A DNA stretch of 64,000 bases, taken from contig NC_092807.1 in NCBI RefSeq assembly GCF_040954645.1, forward strand, positions 81,314,017 through 81,378,016, in the 5' to 3' direction. A program made the position numbers and the translations under genes. Shown one piece after another: positions 29,705-41,326 of this stretch. The stretch is from Diabrotica undecimpunctata. Lineage: Eukaryota > Arthropoda > Insecta > Coleoptera > Chrysomelidae. Positions within the stretch are counted from its first letter, which is position 1. Each line of letters starts with the position of its first letter. Under the pieces are notes generated by a model. That model had not been told where the DNA came from, did not search any database, and saw only the letters and a list, made by a program, of their open reading frames with translations.

Positions 29705-32700
29705 ATGTCAATTCTTCAGTGGAATATAAACGGTTATTATACACAACTAGAAATGTTTAAATTATTAATTACTAAACACTCACCTTTAATAATATGTCTC
29801 CAAGAAACAAATTTTACTGACCAGAAATTAGCAAAATTAAAGGCATTTACAGGTTATCATAAAAACAGACGTGATTTTAAAAAAGCCAGTGGAGGGGTTT
29901 TTATTTATATTAATAGCTCATTGAAGTCTAGACAAATACCTTTCAAGACCAACCTTGAAGCAGTAGCAGCAACCATAAAAACTTCAAAAATTATTAACAT
30001 CTGTAACATTTATTTTCCACCGAATACTGATATAAGTATAAAACAGATAACTCATATTATAGAACAAATTCCATCGCCTAAGATTATAGTAGGAGATCTA
30101 AACGGATTGTCCACTTTGGGGATCTAATAGATATAACAAAATAGGACACATAATAGAAACGGTCAATAATAACATCAATTGTACCCTACTTAACGATGGA
30201 TCTCCAACAAGATTTAATTCTTTTACTGGAAACACTTGTTTTGCATTGACTTATCTCTTGTAGACCATTCTTTAGTACAAAACATAACTTGGGAAGCTAG
30301 TACACAATTGTATGGAAGCGATCATTTTCCCATAGTGATACATTTTGAAAACAAACAAAAAATTCAACCATACACTAGATGGTATACTGAAATAGAGGAT
30401 TGGTCACCGTTTACACAATTTGTGGAGAATTAATTGAATTCTCTTTCAGATCCATCCCCGCATGATAATATAAACGACTTAGTAAATAAATTTTCCTCCG
30501 CCATACTTTCCTCAGCAGATCATATCATTGGAAAAAAGAAAGTATTAAGAAATCGTATTGGAGTACCATGGTGAAACAATCACTGTCAGGATGCTTGCTA
30601 TAAAGAAGACTCACAGAGCATTCAATAAATACAAAAAACAAAAAACACAAGAAAATCTCAAGAGTTTTTACAATTTAAAACCAAAGAAGAATTACAAGAA
30701 TTTAATTATGATAAAAGCGATAACCTACCAATAAATGCACCAATACTAGAGGAAGAGTTAACTAAATCTATAAATCCTATTAAAAACTCTAGTCCTGGTC
30801 CAAATTATATTCCTATTATTTTCCTTAAAAGTTTGCCTAAAAATGGATTTGCCTATTTACTAAAGGTATATAACAAAATATGGCTTAAAGGAGTATATCC
30901 ACATACTTGGAATAATGTTTACACAATATATATCCTTAAACCTGGTAAACCACGTTCAGACCCAAACTCCTACCATCCAGTATCGTTAGGATGTGAAATG
31001 AGCAAAGTGCTCGAAAAATAATTAACCAACGTCTTATTTGGATACTCGAGCGAATATCTATTTTATCTAACAAACAAAGTGGATTTTGTAAAAATAGATC
31101 AACTCTAGACAACTTAGTTGAACTCGAGTCTGAAATACATGAAGCGCTAGCAAATAATCAAAGCTGCATAGCGGTATTTTTTAATATAACTAGAGCATTT
31201 GATACAGTTTGGCGCCATCGAATAATTAAAACTTTACAGAAATTAGGTATACAAGGAAATATGCTAAACTTCATCACTAACTTTTTAAAAAACCGAAGCT
31301 TCCAAGTAAAAGATGATTTCATTTCTAAAACAAGAATACAGGAAAATGGAACCCCTCAAGGATCATCGATTAGTGTTACTCTTTTTCTTATTGTTATTAA
31401 CAGTATTTTGGAAAACGATTCTCCACCAGTAAAGAGTAGGCTATACGCAGATGATCTTATAATTTATTGTAAAGGAAGAAACATAATTAAACAAACCTTA
31501 CAAGATACTATTTCTGCATTAGAAAAATGGTCAATGAAATCTGGAATGAAATTTTGTTCGAACAAAAGTAAATGTATCCATTTCACCAGAAAACGCAATG
31601 TTCGTAGTCCAGATCTTACAATCTTTAATACAAAAATAGAATATGTTGATTGTATCGAATTTCTTGGAATTAATTTTGACAAACATTTAAATTTTAAGCA
31701 ACATATCTATCATCTTAAAACATCTTGTCAACAATATTTAAACATAATGAAAGTCCTATTTACTAAAAATTGGGGATATGATCAAGATATCTTATTGACA
31801 GTAAATAAAATCCTTATTAGATCTAAAGTCGATTACGGTTCAATAGTGTATTGGTCTACCAGTCAATCACTTTTAAAAGAGTTGCAAACAATCCAAAATG
31901 CTGCTGTAAGAATAAGCCTTAGGAGCTTTTTGTACCAGACCTACAGATAGCTTACTATGTTTAGTAGGGGAAATGCCTCTGGAATTAAGAAGACAATATC
32001 TTAACCTAGCATATGCTGCAAACGTTTCAGCAAATAGTGAAAATCTCGTCAGAAACAATGTCTTTGCTTCTCGTTTCCATACAACATATCTTAAGAAAAA
32101 AAGATCTAAATTCCCTTTTTATGAAAGACTTAGATACATGACCAGCAATAAAATTGTCTTCTCTAAAAAATACCAAACCACTCTTTTAACCACTCCTCCT
32201 TGGATGGTCAGAAAACCCTTCAGACTTGAGTTTAACAAAGACCAGTTATGCTACAAATCAACTTAATGCTTCCTCTATGGTTAAACAATTTTACATTAAG
32301 ATTGATGAGTACCAGAATTACCAACATATTTATACTGATGCCTCCAAATCAGAAAAAGGAGTGGGATGTGCCCTCATATACAACGACTACACTGCTTCAT
32401 ACAAAATCTCAAATTTTAGCACAGTATATACAGGAGAATTACTATTCGAAATCTACAAAGCATTAGAATATTCACTGAACGCCAACTTAGATAGGTGCCT
32501 AATAATAACAGATTCCTTAAGTTCCATGAGTAGCTTATTTCACCATTTACCCAACTCATCCATTATTGCGATTGATAGAGAACCATTTGTACCAACTTTA
32601 GCAAACGAATGCGATTGTAAAATTTATGTGGATTCCGTCACATATGCATGGTAATGAAAGAGTAGATGCTGCCGTCAAATCTTCAGTTAACAACGAAAAC

Positions 32701-32756
32701 TTGATAGAAGCTACCTATAAGAAAGATTTTCATCACTGGATTAACTAGACATTGAA
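29705..32756 (+). pseudogene. I-clade ORF2, copy 1 (endonuclease, RT, RNase H)
   Basis: Endonuclease motifs: ILQWNINGYYTQLE, IICLQETNF, NIYFPPNTD, VGDLNG and (shifted) YGSDHFPIVI. RT motifs: SSPGPNYIPIIFLKSL, KQSGFCKNRSTLDNLVEL, FFNITRAFDTVWRH (first catalytic aspartate replaced by N), NGTPQGSSISVTLF and SRLYADDLIIYC. RNase H follows at 32300-32650: IYTDASKSEKGVGCALI, TGELLFEIYKAL and IITDSLSSM, with its Asp/Glu/Asp residues visible. Stops and frameshifts occur near 30120, 30430, 30575, 31020 and 31935 among others. Confidence 0.8.
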
Positions 32757-32975
32757 AGAACGGTGGCTTCAAGAATGGAATCGATCTAAACAAAAACTAC
32801 GAGACATAAAAACACAGTTATAAGATGGAAGAATATGTGTAGCAACAGGAAAGACCAAATTATAATAAACAGTCAAAATCTGTATATATTATGTATCCAA
32901 AAAGGTAAATAAAATGTAATACCAAGCGGCGCTAATAACCACTTAGGGTGATGCTCCTTAATTGTAAATAAAAAA

Positions 32976-33244
32976 AAAGTACGAAAAAAATAGATAATAC
33001 TGAGGCATTCGCATAAAAAAAATTGTAATGAAAAGGCCTATTGTTCTTCAGCTTGTCTGTTGACTTACTTGGCCTCGACTTTTTAGGCATACAGACAAGC
33101 TTTTAGTCGATAATTCTGTGGGTGCCGTTATTACTCTAAGGTTGATAACAAATTTTTTTACTGTGTTTATGTATTATGTGTCTATGTATCATATTTTAAT
33201 AACATGTTTAGATATCGTGTTGTATGTGTATTATATATAGTTGT
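32976..33244. other. Spacer with a short inverted repeat
   Basis: Noncoding. An 11-bp perfect inverted repeat, AGCTTGTCTGT at 33050-33060 and ACAGACAAGCT at 33091-33101, flanks a 30-bp loop. Nothing else was recognised. Confidence 0.5.
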
Positions 33245-33560
33245 AGATGATGTGTCTCTTCTTCTTCTTCTTCAGCTTTTCCCTTTTCAGGGGTCGCAGT
33301 TCCTTACTTTTCTTTACCACTTATTTCTGTCTATTATTTCTTCTTTACCTAAACCTTTCTCTCCAAAGTTCTCTGTCACACAGTCCTTTCATCTTCTCCT
33401 TGATTTTCCTTTACATCTCTTTCCATCAACTTTTAACAGCTCTATCCTTCATTTCACATAGTCTTCATTTCTACGTCTTCATTTCTTTGTTCTTGAATTT
33501 TTTTTAAACTGTAGTCACCTGGATCTTTTCCTAACCAAGTCGTTCCTGACACCGTTTCTT
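33245..33560 (-). pseudogene. RTE C-terminal fragment
   Basis: On the minus strand the sequence reads approximately VDGKRCKGKSRRR, KDCVTENFGEKGLGKEE, DRNKW and KVRNCDP with stops, followed by (GAA)n at about 33255-33270. This is the conserved tail of an RTE ORF (basic GR-P-RW block, then D-W and RNCDP). Nothing upstream of it on the minus strand is recognisable as the rest of the same copy. Confidence 0.55.
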
Positions 33561-33799
33561 TTAGTTTTATCTAACATTTACCGTAACATTTTTGGATTGC
33601 CTAAAATATTCCAGATATATTTCATACACAATGTTATATACCTATCTTTTACTGTTTTGAAAATTTTAAGTGTTTTTTGATTTATTGCAAAACTTGCTAG
33701 AACACACTTAATGCTTGTTTTTCATTTGTAAGGTCTTGATAATGACAAAGTAAGCTTAAACTATTTCAGAGTTTCTTTTTTACTTAACATTACTTTACT
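33561..33799. other. AT-rich spacer
   Basis: No coding sequence or repeat was recognised. Confidence 0.45.
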
Positions 33800-35307
33800 T
33801 AATCAGTAGACCCATTTGTACCTTTTGGTGGTGGGCCGTTTATAATACAATTCATTAAATTACAATATTCTACAATCTTCTGAGGTGTCCTAGCTCTTAA
33901 CCAACTTTCTCCATACCTTCCTATTGGATGCCATCTGTGTTGCTTCCTGCCAAGTCTAACCCTTACTCTGCAGTATCTGCGAGATGTCACTGTTTCATTC
34001 TTTAATGGGTCTTCCTCTTCTATTCTTCCCTATTGGTTTGGCGTCCCACACTCTTTTTACTTGTTTATTATTGTCCATCTGGGTTAGATGTCCGAACCAT
34101 GCCTATTTTTTCTCCTTGATTGAGTCGAGTATCAGTTTGATTTTGAGTCTTTCTTTTATTTCTTCATTTCTGATTCTATCAGTTCTTTTTACTCCGATCG
34201 TTCTTCTGAGGTATTTCATCTCTGCTGCTTGGATTTTGCTCTGATGTCTTTTGTTTAATATCCAATTTTCTGCTCCATATGTCACTGTAGGTCTATATAT
34301 TGTTTTGTATATCATCATCTTGGTCTTTGTTGATATTTTTTTGTTATTAAGGAATCCTCTATTTAGTGCTTGGAACAGTTTTCCTGTGTTTTCCATTCTG
34401 TTGTTCTCGATGTCTTTTTTGTTGTTGATTACTGTTCCTAAGTAGTTGTATGAATTTGTCTGTATTATTTTTTGTTGGTCTATCATTACTTCTATTTGAT
34501 ATTCCTTCCCTTGTTTTCTTGATATTTTCATTATCTGAGTCTTCTGTCTGTTTACGTTCAAATTGTATTTACTTGCTTCTAGGTTCCTGGTGCTTTTCCA
34601 ATCTTTATCTTTCTTATCGCTTCTTCCAGTTTTTCTTTTTCTATAGTTTCTGGATTTTCCGTGTTCCTCATGGCTACTCTCTTGATGTGGCTTTCCTTCT
34701 TCATTGAATTCGCTTGATTTCCATTTAGTATCAGCTGGAAATGTTCCCTCCAACTTTCCATTATTGTCTTATCGTTGTTTATTATTGTTCCTTTCTTGTT
34801 CAATATTTGTTTCAGTTTCGTTTCTTTGTTCCTTCTTAGGTTTTTCAGCATATTGATTTAGCTGTTTTTATCATCGCCTTCTTAAATTTTTCAAATTCTT
34901 CTTCTATTGTTTCTGTTATTTCATATTCATTGTCCATCTCTGTCTCTAGCCCTTTTGAGTATCTTATTTTCATTGTTTCTTTCCTTAGTTTATAAATTTT
35001 TATTATTTCTTTGTGTTTTCTGTTTATGTTCTTATTTCTTTTCTTTTGCTGTTGAATGTGGTTTCTAGTAGATAGTGGTCACTACCAATTTCATAACTCC
35101 TTTACACCCTTACGTCTCTTATCCAGTTTTTTGCACTATAGTATAGTCTATAATTGATTGTTCGTCTCTTGACTTGACTTCTCTTGTGATTTTGTGTATC
35201 CTTTTATGTTGGAAGTGTGTGTTTATAATCACCAGGTTATTGTCTACACAGAATTCGAGTAGTAATTTTCCATTTTTGTTTATTTTTTCCTCAACATAAG
35301 GTCTCAT
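33800..35307 (-). pseudogene. RTE retrotransposon remnant with internal deletion
   Basis: From high to low coordinates the minus strand gives an endonuclease piece (NGKLLLEFCVDNNLVIINT, HKRIHKITREV, SIIDYTIV), then the linker and RT start (KETKLKQILNKKG, WREHFQLILNG, AIRKIKIGKAPG), then, after a deletion removing the RT core including YADD, the post-RT region (LNVNRQKTQIMKIS, YLGTVINNKKD, YRPTVTYGAENWILN, YLRRTIGVKRTDRIRNEEI) and a stop-filled C-terminus to about 33800. It was 5'-truncated where it meets the Tigger fragment at about 35305. Confidence 0.75.
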
Positions 35308-35560
35308 AACGGCTCATCCACCCACTCGATGCCTTAAAATTCTCATCACTACCTAGCGCCTGCAAAAACTGTGTTGCTTTTCCTTGAAGCAGTGGTCCAC
35401 TTATTGAAACATTCGCAGCCCTGTTTACGGTAAACCATTTGACCATTGCAATATCGGGTTCTTTATTAGCTGCTGCACGTAGTTTTTTCGATTTACTGGA
35501 AGAAGACGAACCTGCTTTGAAAATCTTGTGTTTATTTTTAAGCATGGTAGATAGAGTGGA

Positions 35561-35572
35561 ACTTAAAATTCC
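35561..35572. repeat. Target-site duplication of Jockey fragment, left
   Basis: ACTTAAAATTCC, identical to 36925-36936. Removing the segment between, with one copy, rejoins the Tigger frame. Confidence 0.88.
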
Positions 35573-35997
35573 TGCAAGCAAGCAAGCAATTTAATTAAAC
35601 CCAGCCCGTGAGAAATGTTCACCCCTAAGAATTACGTTCGGGTGTAACAATTCATTGGAGCGAGGTGTATTAACTCGAGTAAATCAGGAGTCACTCCACC
35701 GCGCTCCCATGCTCCAGACCATCCCTTTCCCCCCTATAGCACTTTGATGCGCGATACTGGCACAACTATCAGCCAAATGCTCTTCATGTGGAGATCCTGG
35801 GTAATAGAATCCCAACATGGTTTCCTAACCATGGAATTCAAAAATCAGGACAGCGCATTGTCGCTATATTCCTGTTATCTTAATGTGGCTTATCCGCGAA
35901 CTAAAATTGCTTACTTGGGCCTTAAGTCTCCGCTCTGAGCTAGGCTCAGTTTAGCGACTTGGTGCTCAAGGGGTTGGGCCCTACATGCCCGAGTTTT

Positions 35998-36110
35998 TAG
36001 TGGTTTTTGTTAATATTTTTTTGTGGCTTGCGCCGGTTTTTGTTAGTAGTTTTTTGATTTTTTTTTGGTGGCCGAAGCCGTTTTTTGTTGTTTTTTGGAT
36101 TTTTTTGTAG
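35998..36110. repeat. Degenerate tandem repeat in Jockey 3' UTR
   Basis: Two to three imperfect units of about 45 bases, each a T-rich run followed by GTGGC(T/C)(T/G)(G/A)(C/A)GCCG, at about 35998-36110. Confidence 0.5.
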
Positions 36111-36323
36111 GATTCCTGAAACATAAAATCAGAATTAGTGCATATTTATTTAAAATTTATTTAAAATTTACTGGGTCCACGCTGTACGTTGCGATTGTCC
36201 ACGAGGGTTATGAGCTACGAACTATCTTCATTGTGCGTTGTTGTTGTTTTTTGAAGTGTTTTCTCTCTTGTGTTTTGTTTTCTCTCTGCTGTGATTGTTG
36301 ATTTTCTCTCTAGTATTATGATT

Positions 36324-36920
36324 TTATTCTACTATTTGTTGTTTGGGTCTTTTGTGCTTCCATCTGTGGAAAGCGTCGTACCTCAATATCTCTCGCAATA
36401 TGTGGTTGGGGTGGTTCTTTATCTCTGCGAACTTTGTCCTAGCTTTTTCTTTCATTGTGTCGGTGACTCTGATTTGTTGTAGTTCTCTAAAGAGGAATCT
36501 TTCTGCTACGTATCTCGGTACGTTGACTGCTTCTCTTAGGCTGTTGTTATGTGCCGCTTGTATATTTATTAATCTTATTTTTGTTTTCAATCTAAGTTTG
36601 CTTTTTCTTCCTGCTAGGCCTCTTATTGATGCTTTTGCCATGTTGGCTTTTTTTACTGTAGCTTCTACATGTTTGCTAAATGTTAAGCCTTTGTTCATGA
36701 TTACTCCGAGGTATTTTGCTTCACTTTTCCACTCGATGGGATTGTCTTGCACAGTTACCTGTTCTTCTGGTTGTTGATGCCTCTTTTTGAAAAGTACAGC
36801 CTGTGTCTTTTCGGAGTTTATAGCGATTTTCCATTTTAAACTCCATTCTTGTATGTCATCTAGCGCTGTTTGTAAGTTGTTTACCGCTATGTCTACATTA
36901 ATGTCTACATTAATGTTTAT
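36324..36920 (-). pseudogene. Jockey ORF2, C-terminal fragment
   Basis: The reading frame is open from the truncation point: LQTALDDIQEWSLKWKIAI, SEKTQAVLFKKR, PIEWKSEAKYLGVIMNKG, RKSKLRLKTKIRL, NNSLREAVNVPRYVAERF, IKNHPNHILREILRY and the final RPKQQIVE. A stretch holding the LPILTYGS block seems deleted between NIQAA and HNNSL. This is the region after the YADD active site, so no enzyme activity is possible. Confidence 0.8.
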
Positions 36921-36924
36921 GTCT

Positions 36925-36936
36925 ACTTAAAATTCC
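36925..36936. repeat. Target-site duplication of Jockey fragment, right
   Basis: ACTTAAAATTCC, identical to 35561-35572. Confidence 0.88.
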
Positions 36937-37212
36937 CCTTTCACGACAAACTTCTGCTTTCTTCTTACCGCTCTCAACGTCTTTAAGGATGTTAATTTTT
37001 TCTTCTAAAGTAAATGCTTTTCTTTTAGAAATCATAGTGTGTAATCTATGTAACTATATAATCTACAACACAACTTTCAAGACGCGAAAGCACAATCAGG
37101 AAACAAACGATAAACATCTACGACAAAAACAACTGTAAAATGAAATTCTGCTGAAATTTGTCTCATTTGTTGTCATATTTTTAAGCCTCTTTACGTAGTT
37201 TATTAGGCGTAT

Positions 37213-37221
37213 ATGGTCAAA
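37213..37221. repeat. Target-site duplication of truncated RTE, left
   Basis: ATGGTCAAA, repeated at 38096-38104, flanks the 5'-truncated RTE element. Confidence 0.65.
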
Positions 37222-38078
37222 TATACTCTGAGGAGATTTTTAATGAAGCCCTTACAAACCTAGACATGGGAATCCAAGTGAACGGTGAATACATCAATAA
37301 TATCCGCTACGCCGATGACACTGTGTTACTAGCAACCAGCCTAAACGATCTGCAGGCCTTACTAGACCGAGTGCGAACTGTGAGCGTAACATACGCACTG
37401 AACCTTAATATTAAGAAAACTAAATTCATGGTTGTCAGCCGTACATATTTAGATCCCAGGGCACTAATGGCAGGTAGCGAAGAGATCCAGAGAGTCGACA
37501 GATTCACTTACCTCGGAACTACCCTCAACGTACAATGGGACTACGCTCAAGAGATTAGGACCAGAATTGAAATGGCACGGTCTACATTTATTAAGTTGAG
37601 ATCCTTGCTGTGCTGCAGTGATCTCAGTTTGGGAACCAAGATGCGGATAGTGAGGTGCTACGTTCTTCCAGTATTACTATATGGAGTTGAAGTCTGGACA
37701 CTGACGCAAGCCACTGAAAAACGAATCGAAGCCTTCGAGATGTGGATATACAGGAGGATACTAAAAATATCTTATGTGGACCATGTCACCAACGTTGAGG
37801 TCCTACAGCGCATGACAAAAGAAAAAGAAGTGCTTAATTTAATTAAACAACGTAAGCTTGAGTACCTCGGCCACGTGATGCGGAACGAAGAAAAATATCG
37901 AATTCTTCAACTCGTTATGCAGGGTAAAGTATTTGGCAGAAGAGGACCGGGACGCCGTCGTATTTCGTGGTTGAAAAATCTCCGACAATGGTTTGGGATG
38001 ACCTCAGCGGAGCTGTTTCGCAGAGCAGTCAACAAAACCATGATAGCCTTGATGATCGCCAACATCCGGACCGGATAA
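37222..38078 (+). pseudogene. RTE ORF, C-terminal 285 codons, open
   Basis: The frame is open from the truncation point through QIYSEEIFNEALTNLD, INNIRYADDTVLLATS (active site present), LNIKKTKFMVVS, RFTYLGTTLN, RCYVLPVLLYGVEVWTL, FEMWIYRRILKISYVD, KLEYLGHVMRNEEKY, GRRGPGRRRISWLKNL and the stop at 38078. The endonuclease and first half of RT are missing because of 5' truncation, yet no stop has accumulated, so the insertion is fairly young. The first in-frame ATG is at 37266 but is not a true start. Confidence 0.82.
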
Positions 38079-38095
38079 GGCACTGAAGAAGAAGA
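37222..38095 (+). mobile_element. RTE-clade element, 5'-truncated
   Basis: An 874-bp insert that starts inside the RT domain and ends GGCACTGAAGAAGAAGA just after the stop. A 9-bp direct repeat brackets it. The same 3' end family recurs at 48.5-49.05 kb (GGCACATGAAGAAGAAGA), so the family has placed at least two truncated copies in this window. Confidence 0.78.
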
Positions 38096-38104
38096 ATGGT
38101 CAAA

Positions 38105-39640
<1,536 letters not shown>

Positions 39641-39675
39641 TGTAATGACATGTCTCGCTAAACGTGGTATATATA

Positions 39676-40545
39676 GGGTGGTTCTTAAGTAGTTGTACAA
39701 AAAGAAACAGTAGATTTTACACTTTAAAATATTACGATTTAAGCGAAATTGCTTTAATAAAATGTTGATATTAAGAAGGATGCAGGGTGTTAAATTGCAA
39801 ATTTAAAATTTTATTTTTCGCTATTGCTTTCATCTTTGTAAACATTTATGTATAAAAATTTACAACTGCGTACTCTAAAATATGAAAAATTATAATTGAA
39901 TGCACACTTTTATGTAGCTGATAGAGGGCACCATGTATACCACATATGTGGAATAAATTTGCACTTAACTTTTTTGCTCTTTAAGTTATCTGTATTTGTG
40001 ATAAAAATATTAAAGATACAATATTTTATCAAGAAAAAGTTATACCTTTTAATAACTCCAAAACTCAACAGTTTTCGATATAATCGCATTTTACAAGTCA
40101 GCTGCATAGTTCTGATTTAAAGCAATTACTCCAGGCAACGAAGGAAAAATAGACAAAAACAATAATTTTAAATTTTGGTATAAAATACCTTTAACTAAAG
40201 TTAATAGTTAACGAAATATTAAATAAAATAAATATATCAGCAACATAATTAATAATAGGATTTGACAAAATAACAGAATAATAGGATTTTACATCAAACA
40301 TTTTACGTTTTATATTAAATTAAAGTTATAATCCAAACATTTTGTTTACAAACCAAATGAAAAAGCAGTTAAACTAAATAGCATAACTTTTTGTCAAAGT
40401 AAGTGTTCGATATGTCCACCATTTTCTTTAATTCATTTGTCAATATATTCCATAAAAGATCGTCTCATATTAAATAGCATCATTGGTTCTAAAGAAACTA
40501 CTGCAGTATTTATTTCTTCCCATAGTTGGTTGCAAATGTTTAGCG
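39676..40545 (-). mobile_element. Mariner-like element, 3' portion
   Basis: A plausible terminus, GGGTGGTTCTTAAGTAG, begins after TATA at about 39676. At 40395-40545 the minus strand encodes LCNQLWEEINTAVVSLEP, MRRSFMEYIDKC and NGGHIEHLL, the C-terminus of a mariner-type transposase family common in insects. The sequence between is its 3' noncoding region. The Gypsy LTR starts at 40546, cutting the gene; another transposase piece lies on the far side at 48.2 kb. Confidence 0.6.
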
Positions 40546-40816
40546 TGTTTCAATAAAACGAGCGGTTCGAATTTATATAAATATATTTATTTATAAGTTT
40601 ACAACACGATTATATCTTATCAACTAAAAACTACTCCTAGAAAGTACGCTTATATATAAAAGTCACTATGTACTAAAACATTCAGGAGTAGCCTACCTCT
40701 AATTCGCCTATTTGACGGGTTGATCTCTCTCTCGCGCTCGATACATCGCCGGAGAGTTCTAGTCGTTTTCGAGATGCAACCGTTACAGGGGCCACGCCGA
40801 ATGCATGTTCGTAACA
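40546..40816 (-). repeat. Gypsy 3' LTR
   Basis: 271 bp, TG...CA ends on either strand. It matches the outer parts of the 5' LTR with scattered substitutions, such as ATAAATATATTT versus ATAAATTTATTT near the start. Confidence 0.9.
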
Positions 40817-40827
40817 CTGCTTCCCTT

Positions 40828-41301
40828 TTAGATCTGAGCGTCCCGATCAGCAACTCTATATGTAGGCCCAGGATGGCGGAATCTACAGGACTCTCCAGCT
40901 CTGTATGAACCTCTCAGAAAGAAATAACAGTCTACTGTCTTTGAAGGATACGATCTCTTCGGATTAGTGCAACACACAGTAATTCTTACGCCGGTTTCTC
41001 GGAAGATCACTTCAAGCATGCTTCTGACAATCTTCCAATTCAGGTTATCTAGTGCATGGCCTATCTTGGGTGATGCCAAATTCTTGATGTCGTAATTGCA
41101 AACGATTTTAGGCTGCTGATTTTTTAACTCGTCCAAACGACCTAACTTCTTATAAAATACGGATGAGATTCCTTTAGTCGTCTCACGATCTTGGGCAACA
41201 CAGTGGGCCAGAGAGACGTTATGCGGAACACTAACAAGATCCTGTTGAACTTCTGTGGTCACGCCGAATCTAACACTCTTTCTCTCTGCGTAATTTGACA
41301 T
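40828..41301 (-). CDS. Macrodomain-like plus CCCH-finger ORF of the Gypsy element
   Basis: A 157-codon frame between the pol stop and the 3' LTR. Residues about 18-45 (QQDLVSVPHNVSLAHCVAQD, then KGISSVFYKKLG) and 75-105 (SPKIGHALDNLNWKIVR, then ITVCC) match the start and end of the ADP-ribose-hydrolysing macrodomain of the TARG1/ALC1-type group. The aspartate of GHALD is kept, but about 35 residues of the middle of the fold are missing. The last 45 residues contain a CCCH-type finger, CYFFLRGSYRAGESCRFRH, with the second cysteine replaced by tyrosine. An ATG overlapping the pol stop (ATGA, 41327-41330) opens a different short frame, so the real start may be upstream with a frameshift. Function in the element is unknown. 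No stop interrupts the frame, unlike pol. Confidence 0.65.
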   Translation of the reverse strand: MSNYAERKSVRFGVTTEVQQDLVSVPHNVSLAHCVAQDRETTKGISSVFYKKLGRLDELKNQQPKIVCNYDIKNLASPKIGHALDNLNWKIVRSMLEVIFRETGVRITVCCTNPKRSYPSKTVDCYFFLRGSYRAGESCRFRHPGPTYRVADRDAQI

Positions 41302-41326
41302 AAATTCATTAAAGCTTGGTCGCCGG

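Larger units (their letters stand above)
28981..32975 (+). mobile_element. I-clade non-LTR retrotransposon, copy 1
   Basis: A gag remnant is followed by an ORF2 with endonuclease, RT and RNase H, all in the same direction. The 3' end near 32930-32975 reads GGCGCTAATAACC, TTAGGGTGATGC and then an A-rich run, similar to the 3' end of copy 2 (49.2 kb, other strand). Order of domains with RNase H after RT is typical of the I group. The copy is riddled with stops. Copies 2 (49.15-54.3 kb) and 3 (60.1-63.9 kb) belong to the same family. Confidence 0.8.
35573..36924 (-). mobile_element. Jockey-clade element, 5'-truncated
   Basis: Read on the minus strand: the end of an RT ORF, a 0.75-kb 3' untranslated region and a (TTGC)n tail at about 35574-35589, inside a 12-bp duplication. 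The 5' truncation and simple-repeat tail are what target-primed reverse transcription leaves. Its protein C-terminus (ends KHKRPKQQIVE) matches that of the element at 21.7-24.4 kb (RRPKQQI), so they are related. Confidence 0.87.
35308..37035 (-). pseudogene. Tigger/pogo-type transposase, N-terminal part, split
   Basis: The frame starts MISKRKAFTLEEKINILKDV at 37035 and continues to VCRERG at 36937, the first helix-turn-helix of pogo/Tigger (CENP-B-like) transposases. It resumes at 35572 with SSTLSTMLKNKHKIF, SKSKKLRAAANKEPD, VKWFTVNRAANVSISGP and FKASSGWMSRYE, the second, CENP-B-type DNA-binding domain. The gap is a Jockey insertion with a 12-bp duplication. The DDE catalytic part is absent: homology stops at about 35308 where an RTE remnant begins. 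Only the DNA-binding half survives. Confidence 0.8.

Noticed and set aside
36065..36777. Hydrophobic plus-strand frames suggesting membrane proteins
   Set aside because: Antisense to a Jockey ORF2 fragment and its 3' UTR.
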